Shown one piece after another: positions 1 to 5,396 of a DNA stretch of 5,396 bases (positions within the stretch are counted from its first letter, which is position 1; each line of letters opens with the position of its first letter). The notes below the pieces were generated by a model that worked only from the letters and a program-made list of their open reading frames with translations, had not been told where the DNA came from and did no database searches. The stretch comes from Saprospiraceae bacterium. Its GTDB lineage: Bacteria; Bacteroidota; Bacteroidia; Chitinophagales; Saprospiraceae. The stretch is from positions 1-5,396 of the forward strand of contig JALZVB010000062.1 of assembly GCA_023300835.1 (NCBI GenBank). The letters run 5' to 3'. The position numbers and the translations under genes were made by a program.

Positions 1-49
1 ATAGGATAGTGGTCAGAAATAATACTATTGAATATATATTAAGCTTCAT
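1..49 (-). CDS. Start of a fourth operon gene, exported protein of unknown function (partial, cut by left edge)
   Basis: An ATG at 49-47 opens a frame that stays open to the window edge and gives MKLNIYSIVLFLTTIL, 16 residues. A lysine at position 2 followed by a hydrophobic run from about residue 5 is what a Sec signal peptide or lipoprotein signal looks like. The start lies 10 bases after the stop codon of the preceding lipoprotein gene, the same spacing as at the other two junctions in this operon, with an A-rich leader. No cleavage site, lipobox or mature sequence is inside the window, so the product cannot be named. From its position it is probably another envelope or secreted component of the same uptake locus, but that is inference. 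The alternative is a chance open frame; the spacing and the signal-like composition argue against this. Confidence 0.66.
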   Translation of the reverse strand, partial: MKLNIYSIVLFLTTIL

Positions 50-59
50 AGTTTTTAGT
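50..59 (-). promoter_or_regulatory. Intergenic translation-initiation leader before the fourth gene
   Basis: The ten bases between TAA and ATG read ACTAAAAACT on the coding strand. They are A-rich with no Shine-Dalgarno match, as is common in Bacteroidota, and share an ACTAARAA core with the leader of the SusD-like gene. There is no hairpin followed by a T-run here, so transcription probably continues past the third gene. Confidence 0.45.
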
Positions 60-971
60 TTAAATTTTTTCTAATACTTCATAAAATTGTCTTGACCCAC
101 TTCCATCTGAGAAGTAACCATAAGTCAATCTGATGACATGTTTGCCGTCAACTTCGTCTGGTATAAGCATATTAGAGCCATCACATGGTACATCAACGAA
201 TAAGCCTGGTTCTGTATTACAGTCTAATGCTCTGTTACCTGAAAATAATCCTGAGCCAGCGATAACAGGAGCCATTATTGAATTATCAGATTCATCCAAA
301 ATAAAATTGAATGAACTTCCAGACCAACCAAATGGTCCCCAGAAATCATTATAAGAGAATGTAGTAGCGTCTACAGAACCAATAAATCTTTCTTGACCTC
401 TCCAATCTGCAATGCCACTCTGAACATTGATTCTATAGTAATCACTTTCTATTACTCTATACAACCCGGCAAACCTACTCAGAACAGCAACATTCATTTT
501 GCCTCCTAATGTAAGATCTCCCTGTGCTGTTTCTCCTTCAAATGACAAAACCCAACCTGAACCTACAGGAAGTAATACTTGGTCATCTGGTAGTCCAGCA
601 CCATCTATTGTAATACCTTCTCTGAGTTGATTATAGTCTATAGTGTCTCGTACTTCTAGTAAATTATCAGCACCAACAGTATAAGATTTAAACAATATTC
701 TTTCTGTACTCATCCCAGAATTTGCATCTGTATATGTACTAAAAACATTAATTTTTGTTACTGCTCTTTCACCATTAACAACATTAAATGCGATAGGATA
801 ATTAGGTGTCCCAGCTTGGAATGACACAACAGGCGTCAAAATTTGTAAAAAAGGATCTGCAATTTTTTGTATGCCTCCTGTAGAGTTCTCTACAAAATCA
901 TCATCACCACACGAGCCAATCATAAAGATAGCGATGAAGAACAAAATATATTTATTTAATAATATTTTCAT
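60..971 (-). CDS. Surface lipoprotein of a SusC/SusD operon, SusE-like position, family not recognised
   Basis: This is a complete 303-residue lipoprotein. The N-terminus has a lysine-containing head and a hydrophobic stretch (about residues 8-19), then a lipobox I-G-S-C with the lipidated cysteine at C21. The next residues are GDDDFVE, closely resembling the acidic lipoprotein export signal that sends lipoproteins to the cell surface in flavobacteria. Residues about 40-165 look like a beta-rich, possibly Ig-like domain. Residues about 168-303 form a second region rich in aromatics (Y171, Y178, Y179, W190, then F210, W211, F214, W216, F221, F223). C251 and C263 could form a disulfide in a loop. 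I see no catalytic motif. I chose the ATG at 971-969 because the signal peptide starts there, an AAGAAA leader precedes it, and it leaves an 11-base gap after the SusD-like gene. A TTG at 995-993 would add eight charged residues and overlap that gene. By position it may be a surface substrate-binding protein like SusE/SusF, but that role is inferred. Confidence 0.88.
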   Translation of the reverse strand: MKILLNKYILFFIAIFMIGSCGDDDFVENSTGGIQKIADPFLQILTPVVSFQAGTPNYPIAFNVVNGERAVTKINVFSTYTDANSGMSTERILFKSYTVGADNLLEVRDTIDYNQLREGITIDGAGLPDDQVLLPVGSGWVLSFEGETAQGDLTLGGKMNVAVLSRFAGLYRVIESDYYRINVQSGIADWRGQERFIGSVDATTFSYNDFWGPFGWSGSSFNFILDESDNSIMAPVIAGSGLFSGNRALDCNTEPGLFVDVPCDGSNMLIPDEVDGKHVIRLTYGYFSDGSGSRQFYEVLEKI

Positions 972-982
972 TTTCTTATGTT
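972..982 (-). promoter_or_regulatory. Intergenic translation-initiation leader before the third gene; decides its start
   Basis: The eleven bases between the SusD-like stop (TAA, 985-983) and the ATG at 971 read AACATAAGAAA on the coding strand. TAAGAAA directly before ATG repeats the arrangement at the SusC/SusD junction (CTAAGAA then ATG), which supports the ATG at 971 over the upstream TTG at 995. No strong Shine-Dalgarno is present. Confidence 0.5.
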
Positions 983-2416
983 TTATTTGTCCCAAAATAC
1001 CTTGTCAGTAAGAGATCTACCGAGAGGTGTATTGCTATTAAAATCTAATTCAGATTGAGGGTATAACCGTATCGATGGAAATACATTCTGACCCAATTCA
1101 GTCCTTGTAGGTGTATTCAAAATACCGGAAGTTGGATTAGTAAATACACCATTACCTTCATTATCCAATCTTCTCATTTCAATCCAACCTTCAGATTCCT
1201 GTAGGCCGTTCATAGATATCCACTTCTGTACAGCTAGAATCCCCAATTTTGTTTCTTCCGCTGAAGCTGCATCATATACGGCATTGTTTGCCAGATATTC
1301 TGCAGAACCTGCTGCTCCTATATGATCGAAATGTGCAGTTACAGCGTTGTCAAACATTAATTTTTCATCATCTGAAGTTCCGTACTTCATTGCTGCTTCA
1401 CTTCTCAGGAACATTACTTCCCAGTTACTCATAAGGATAACATCATTTGCTTCTCCATATGCAGCCGCAGCTGGAAAACTAAAGTCATCTTTACTAGGGG
1501 CGATAAGGTCTTGTACATTACCTTGGTCCAGTCCAGTAATATCTCCTCCATTTACTGGCACATCGTATAATAATTGTAATCTAGGATCATTCAATTCTTC
1601 TAGTACACTTACAAACGTATTACTTGCTGTATAAAACATACCAATTCCTTGCTCTCTACGTGCATATTGAGGGTTCCAGTTGTTAGTGGCACCTCCTGAA
1701 AAAGAGATCGCAGCCATGTCTTCAGCAGTCTCGATAAAATTTCCTCTATCAACTACAGATCTGATTCTATCTGAATCAGTTCCTTGTCGGACAAGTAGTC
1801 TCAACTCCAGAGAATTGGCAAATTTGATCCATGACTCGATATCGCCAGCATACATAACATCCTCAGCACCAAAATCATCTATTGAGCTTAATTTAGCTCT
1901 TGATGCATCTATTCTAGTAAGTAAGTCTGTATAAATTGTTTCTGCATTATCATAAGCAGGTACAATGGTTGCTCCATCAGCACCACCAATAGCTTGACTA
2001 TAAGGAATGTCACCATAATGGTCTACCAAATTTTGATAAATAAGCACAGAGTAAATATCTGCTACGGCAGATCTTGTACCATTACCATTTTTAATAACAA
2101 AGTCAAGATCAGATAATGCTTGTAGGTAAGAGAATGACCATTCTGTATTATAGTCACCTGGAACAATAAAGTATCTTTCAATGTCTAATAATGCTACACC
2201 TGGGCCTCCAGCCCAGTATTGAGACAATACAGCATTTTCTTCGTTAAAATAACCATCTAATGCGATGGAATAAAAAACCATACCTGCCGTCAGAACCTCC
2301 GCAGGTCGGGCTGTAGGTGATGTATTGGGGTCAATATTAAACTTGGCTAGATCTTCACCACATGAAGAGGCGAATACCAATGAGAATATGACTATGTATA
2401 GTTTGATTAATTTCAT
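983..2416 (-). CDS. SusD/RagB-like nutrient-binding outer-membrane lipoprotein (SusD-like_2 type)
   Basis: This complete 477-residue protein is the surface lipoprotein partner of the adjacent SusC-like transporter. In studied SusCD systems this partner forms a hinged lid that holds substrate over the barrel. A signal peptide (residues 1-18) ends in a lipobox A-S-S-C with C19 lipidated, followed by acidic G-E-D. Family landmarks occur in the expected order: FNIDPNTSPTARP after the anchor (26-38), HYGDIPYSQA (133-142), YDNAETIYTDLL (155-166), WIKFANSLELRLLVR (196-210), NDPRL (276-280), EVMFLRSEAAMKYG (333-346), QKWISMNG with GWIEMRRL (397-417), RLYPQSE near 450-456, and a C-terminal VFWDK. This pattern and the length fit the SusD-like_2 branch (SusD/RagB family nutrient-binding lipoproteins) better than classical starch SusD. 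TPR-like helical repeats are expected from the family rather than shown here. It starts 10 bases after the transporter's stop. The substrate cannot be deduced; a glycan and a peptide are both possible. No truncation or frameshift is seen. Confidence 0.95.
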   Translation of the reverse strand: MKLIKLYIVIFSLVFASSCGEDLAKFNIDPNTSPTARPAEVLTAGMVFYSIALDGYFNEENAVLSQYWAGGPGVALLDIERYFIVPGDYNTEWSFSYLQALSDLDFVIKNGNGTRSAVADIYSVLIYQNLVDHYGDIPYSQAIGGADGATIVPAYDNAETIYTDLLTRIDASRAKLSSIDDFGAEDVMYAGDIESWIKFANSLELRLLVRQGTDSDRIRSVVDRGNFIETAEDMAAISFSGGATNNWNPQYARREQGIGMFYTASNTFVSVLEELNDPRLQLLYDVPVNGGDITGLDQGNVQDLIAPSKDDFSFPAAAAYGEANDVILMSNWEVMFLRSEAAMKYGTSDDEKLMFDNAVTAHFDHIGAAGSAEYLANNAVYDAASAEETKLGILAVQKWISMNGLQESEGWIEMRRLDNEGNGVFTNPTSGILNTPTRTELGQNVFPSIRLYPQSELDFNSNTPLGRSLTDKVFWDK

Positions 2417-2426
2417 TTCTTAGTTT
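2417..2426 (-). promoter_or_regulatory. Intergenic translation-initiation leader between the SusC-like and SusD-like genes
   Basis: The ten bases between the transporter stop (TAA, 2429-2427) and the SusD-like ATG (2416-2414) read AAACTAAGAA on the coding strand. They are A-rich without a canonical Shine-Dalgarno. The short gap implies co-transcription and possibly coupled re-initiation, which suits two proteins that work as a complex. Confidence 0.5.
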
Positions 2427-5396
2427 TTAGAATTGAATATTTAAGTTAATTCCATAACTCCTCGACGGTGGTGTCTGAGATGTTTCGATACCAGTAACAT
2501 TACTTTGAGTAGTACTTGGACCATTAACTTCTGGATCAGCAAATGAGTTTACTTCAGGTAACCAGAACTTGAGATTCTTAGCAAATAATCTAATAGATGC
2601 TCTTTCAATAGGTAATCTGTCTAAAATACTATTACCTACATCCCAAGAAAGGCCTAATTCTCTTAGTTTAATAAAACTACCATCAAAAACTTGACTAGAT
2701 GCATTACCATCATTCAAATAGTCAAAAGCATTTGTTTCATTTTTGTTTTCTTCAAAACTAATATTTCCATCAGCATCGATAACTTCTATGACGCTGTTTT
2801 CAACTACAAATGGTTGTCTATCTCCAATTAAGGTAGTTATTGCTGTACCGTTAAATTCTGTAGCAGCTTGTGTAAGTGAGAAAATTTCTCCTCCCTGTCT
2901 TGTATCAAGTAAAAAATTGAAACTGAAATTTTTGTAACCTATTTTTGATGCTAAGCCCCCTATCCAGTCTGGTTGTACATTGCCGACAGCTTGCACATCA
3001 TCAGTGTATTTGTTTATTCCGTTATCAGTTACGACTTGCTGTCCTGCGTCGTTTACAACCGCTACTTGTGACTTAAAGGTGCCAAATGGCTGGCCTTTTT
3101 CTGCTACCAAGGTTACACCTCTACCACTGTCCCATATCACTAGTTCATCAGTTTCGTCAGAAACCTTAACAACTTCATTTGTGTTTTTTGCAAATGTTAA
3201 ACCTAAGTCTAAACTAAAACCATTAGAATTAGAAATAGGTCTATAGTTCAATGCAACTTCATGCCCATTGTTTTTAATTTCTCCTACGTTTAGCGCAGTG
3301 CTACTAGCTCCAGAAGAACGTGGTAGACTTACGACAACTATTTGATCACTGTGTTTAGAATTATAGTAAGTATACTCTAAACTCAATTTGTCGTCAAAGA
3401 ATCCTGCATCAACTCCAAATTCAAAAGTTGTTGTTAATTCAGGCTTTAACTCAGGGTTTCCAATTCTTGAACCTTTAGTAAAACCTGTTTGTCCATTAAA
3501 AGGAAAGCTGATGTCGAAAACATCATTAAAATCTGCAGCAATTGGGTTTCCAAAGAACGTAGAATTAAGTAAAAATAACCCAGCATCCTTCCCTGTCGTT
3601 CCATAACTCGTTCTAACTTTTAAAAAGTTTAATTTGCTCGAAGGGCTAAGGTCTAAATAGTCAGTAACTATTGCAGTAGCACCTATTGCATGATAGAAGA
3701 AGCTATTAGCACCGCTATCCTCTTCAGTCCATGGTAATGTCGATGACCAATCATTTCTTGCAGAATATTCAAAAAATAGTTTATTATCTATTCCAAAAGA
3801 TACATTTCCTAATGCTCCCATGATTCTATAGTGAGAATCAGCTTGTGATGCTCTTGGAGCGGCTAATGAGTTAGCTAAATTGTAAATGTCAGGTACAACA
3901 AGTCCTCCTTGAGATGCACTTGTAACATCATTGATAGTTCTATCAAAAATATTATACCCTGCTGATACACCAAATTTATACCTCTCGGTAGTACCTAAGT
4001 TCTTAGAGTAATCTAACATTGCGGTTGCATCAACATTTGTTGTGCTGACAATTCTTCTGGTAAAAGAACCTGCACTGGTTTGTCTTCCTCCTCTATTAGA
4101 TAATTCAAGGTTATCTCCAAAAACTAAATGATCATCATAACTATATACAGGTGTCGCTTCAGTTATTTCATTGGTAACTAAGTTAGTACCTACTCTTGTG
4201 GACAGTGATAAATCATCCATTAATTGGTAGTTGAGGGATAAATTACCTAGGACATTAGTTATGTTCGCTTTATTGATGTTTTCATTTAAAACAAAGAACG
4301 GATTTACGGTAAATGAACCATAATAACCTCCAAAACTGTGAAATGGATTAGTGTAGTCTCTAAGTTCATTATAAGGCTTATCGACAGGTGCTTGTATTGC
4401 ATTAGCATAAGCATTCTGACCTTCAAATGCTCTAGATCCTTCCTGTGCTGTATTCTGAGTTACATTTGCATATGTAACACCAAAGCTAGAAGTTAACTTT
4501 TCTGTTAAGTTTGCAGAAGCTTTTAGAGTAATGTTATTTCTGTTATAATCAGTGTTTTCTAGTATACCTCTTTGATACGTATTAGCAAAGGAAGTAAAGT
4601 ATGTGAAATCATCATTCCCACCAGAGATAGAGAAATTGTTTTCATTTGTTCTTCCTGTTCTAAAGAAGTTCTCCAGTTGATCAGGAACGGCACTATAAGG
4701 TCTAGATAGATATTCTAAGTCGCCGTCACCATCGGCGTCGATTGGACTTGTCCATGGTCTCACAACACCATCAAAGGCTGGTCCCCAAGAGAAATTTTCT
4801 CCTGAATCCCTATTTGTAGAGCCGTCTGGATTTAATATCCCTTGACCGTACTGGTCTTGACGGTCAAGTAATACATATGCTCTTTCAAATGAAGTCGTTG
4901 AGTTGAAGCTGACTTTTGGTTTTCCACTCTTACCTGATTTAGTCGTAATTAATAGTACTCCTGATGCTCCTCTTGAACCATACAATGATGTTGCCGATGG
5001 TCCTTTTAGTATTGTTACAGACTCAATATCATTAGGATTGAAGTCATTAAATCTGTTTCCGAAATCAGAGTAGCCGCTTTCTCCTCCACCTGCACCACCT
5101 GTAGTGGAAGCATTTGCGATAGGAATACCGTCTACTACAATAAGTGCATTATTATCACCAGTAAGTGATGCTTCTGACCTAAGAACAATTTTACTAGATG
5201 CTCCTACTGATCCCGATCCAGTTGTAATCTTAACACCAGCTGCTTTTCCTCTTAACGCCTCCAATGTGTTTTTATTTGGGGCCGAATTGAGTGATTCTGC
5301 ACCAACTGTTTGATTGGCATACACAACTTCCCTAGAATTTCTCGTTGGTCCCAATGCTGTAACTACAATCTCTTCTAACAACCTACCTTCTGACAT
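2427..5396 (-). CDS. SusC/RagA-family TonB-dependent outer-membrane transporter (5' end missing)
   Basis: The window holds 989 codons of the beta-barrel transporter that imports substrate with TonB-ExbBD energy and pairs with the SusD-like lid. The frame is open to the right edge, and the first codon there (ATG) is almost certainly internal. The visible protein begins at LLEEIVVTALG, the segment that in this family follows the signal peptide and the carboxypeptidase-regulatory-like domain, so roughly 100 residues or more are missing. The plug covers about residues 20-160, with LEALRGKAAGV (45-55), VVDGIPI (87-93), NPNDIESVTILKGPSATSLYGSRGASG (split across 120-146) and LLITTKSG (148-155). The barrel follows, with family landmarks ARNDWSSTLP (546-555), VRTSYGTTGKDAG (594-606), GNPELKPE (646-653), GGLASKIGYKNFSFNF (813-828), DGSFIKLRELGLSW (905-918) and NLKFW (941-945). 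It ends in NLNIQF; the terminal Phe is the usual outer-membrane-protein assembly signal. Asp-rich DADGDGDLE (220-228) and DADGNISFEE (874-883) lie in probable loops. No internal stop or frameshift is seen. The substrate is unknown. Confidence 0.96.
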   Translation of the reverse strand: MSEGRLLEEIVVTALGPTRNSREVVYANQTVGAESLNSAPNKNTLEALRGKAAGVKITTGSGSVGASSKIVLRSEASLTGDNNALIVVDGIPIANASTTGGAGGGESGYSDFGNRFNDFNPNDIESVTILKGPSATSLYGSRGASGVLLITTKSGKSGKPKVSFNSTTSFERAYVLLDRQDQYGQGILNPDGSTNRDSGENFSWGPAFDGVVRPWTSPIDADGDGDLEYLSRPYSAVPDQLENFFRTGRTNENNFSISGGNDDFTYFTSFANTYQRGILENTDYNRNNITLKASANLTEKLTSSFGVTYANVTQNTAQEGSRAFEGQNAYANAIQAPVDKPYNELRDYTNPFHSFGGYYGSFTVNPFFVLNENINKANITNVLGNLSLNYQLMDDLSLSTRVGTNLVTNEITEATPVYSYDDHLVFGDNLELSNRGGRQTSAGSFTRRIVSTTNVDATAMLDYSKNLGTTERYKFGVSAGYNIFDRTINDVTSASQGGLVVPDIYNLANSLAAPRASQADSHYRIMGALGNVSFGIDNKLFFEYSARNDWSSTLPWTEEDSGANSFFYHAIGATAIVTDYLDLSPSSKLNFLKVRTSYGTTGKDAGLFLLNSTFFGNPIAADFNDVFDISFPFNGQTGFTKGSRIGNPELKPELTTTFEFGVDAGFFDDKLSLEYTYYNSKHSDQIVVVSLPRSSGASSTALNVGEIKNNGHEVALNYRPISNSNGFSLDLGLTFAKNTNEVVKVSDETDELVIWDSGRGVTLVAEKGQPFGTFKSQVAVVNDAGQQVVTDNGINKYTDDVQAVGNVQPDWIGGLASKIGYKNFSFNFLLDTRQGGEIFSLTQAATEFNGTAITTLIGDRQPFVVENSVIEVIDADGNISFEENKNETNAFDYLNDGNASSQVFDGSFIKLRELGLSWDVGNSILDRLPIERASIRLFAKNLKFWLPEVNSFADPEVNGPSTTQSNVTGIETSQTPPSRSYGINLNIQF
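4721..4737 (-). repeat. Small GC-rich inverted repeat inside the transporter gene
   Basis: CGCCG at 4721-4725 is complementary to CGGCG at 4733-4737, with a 7-base loop. It falls on the codons for the Asp/Gly-rich loop (residues 220-226) and stands out because the surrounding gene is AT-rich. There is no T-run after it, so it is not a terminator. Repeated Asp, Ala and Gly codons may explain it fully. Confidence 0.35.
4841..4868 (-). repeat. Perfect 8-bp inverted repeat inside the transporter gene
   Basis: CTTGACCG (4841-4848) and CGGTCAAG (4861-4868) are exact reverse complements separated by 12 bases, so the mRNA could form an 8-bp stem within the codons for LDRQDQYGQG (residues 177-186). 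It is followed by no U-tract. A match of this size can occur by chance in a few kilobases, so any function is speculative. Confidence 0.4.

Noticed and set aside
31..40. Palindrome AATATATATT near the left edge, considered as a terminator or operator
   Set aside because: It is all A/T, lacks a GC stem and a T-run, and lies inside the start of the fourth gene.
133..354. Plus-strand open frame of 73 codons opposite the third lipoprotein gene
   Set aside because: It lies wholly antisense to a gene with a clear lipoprotein signal, and shows no motif, leader or neighbour of its own.
1249..1934. Three plus-strand open frames opposite the SusD-like gene
   Set aside because: They mirror codons of a well-recognised SusD-family protein, have low-complexity Ser/Leu-rich products and no export or domain features.
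4841..4868. The 8-bp inverted repeat considered as an intrinsic terminator or attenuator
   Set aside because: It sits within an intact coding frame and is not followed by a T-run on the transcribed strand, so it is listed only as a repeat.
5041..5110. Repeat-like stretch encoding a glycine-rich segment (residues 99-106) in the plug
   Set aside because: Gly-rich loops between the VDGIPI and NPNDIES motifs are usual in SusC-like plugs; the bases show no regular tandem unit.
2743..5313. Several plus-strand open frames of 64-88 codons opposite the transporter gene
   Set aside because: They are antisense to a confidently identified TonB-dependent transporter and have no independent support.

Overview
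The window is a single, tightly packed stretch of one operon on the minus strand, read from high to low coordinates. Its main content is a SusC/SusD-type outer-membrane uptake pair. The base composition is AT-rich, gene starts have A-rich leaders with no clear GGAGG Shine-Dalgarno, and two lipoproteins carry acidic residues right after the lipid-anchored cysteine. Together with the SusC/SusD pair this points to a Bacteroidota genome, most likely a flavobacterium or cytophaga relative. Genus and habitat cannot be read from the sequence.

In transcription order: (1) 5396-2427 is a SusC/RagA-family TonB-dependent transporter whose N-terminus lies beyond the right edge. The plug and the whole beta-barrel are present, down to a terminal phenylalanine. 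(2) 2416-983 is a complete SusD/RagB-like lipoprotein of the type usually classed as SusD-like_2. (3) 971-60 is a complete surface lipoprotein of 303 residues that I cannot assign to a named family. It sits where SusE/SusF-like surface binding proteins usually sit. (4) 49-1 is the first 16 codons of a further gene. It begins like a signal peptide and is cut by the left edge.

The likely shared job is capture and import of a nutrient at the outer membrane. The SusD-like lipoprotein would form the lid on the SusC-like barrel, TonB would power import, and the third lipoprotein would add surface binding or support. No enzyme, regulator or anti-sigma/sigma pair is visible, so the substrate (glycan, peptide or other) cannot be named. 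The gaps between genes are 10, 11 and 10 bases and look alike, which supports one transcript. No promoter or terminator lies inside the window.

I found no RNA gene, mobile element, CRISPR array or clearly new system. The points most worth a second look are the unassigned third lipoprotein with its aromatic-rich patch, the cut-off fourth gene, the near-identical gene junctions, and Asp-rich loops plus local inverted repeats inside the transporter gene.
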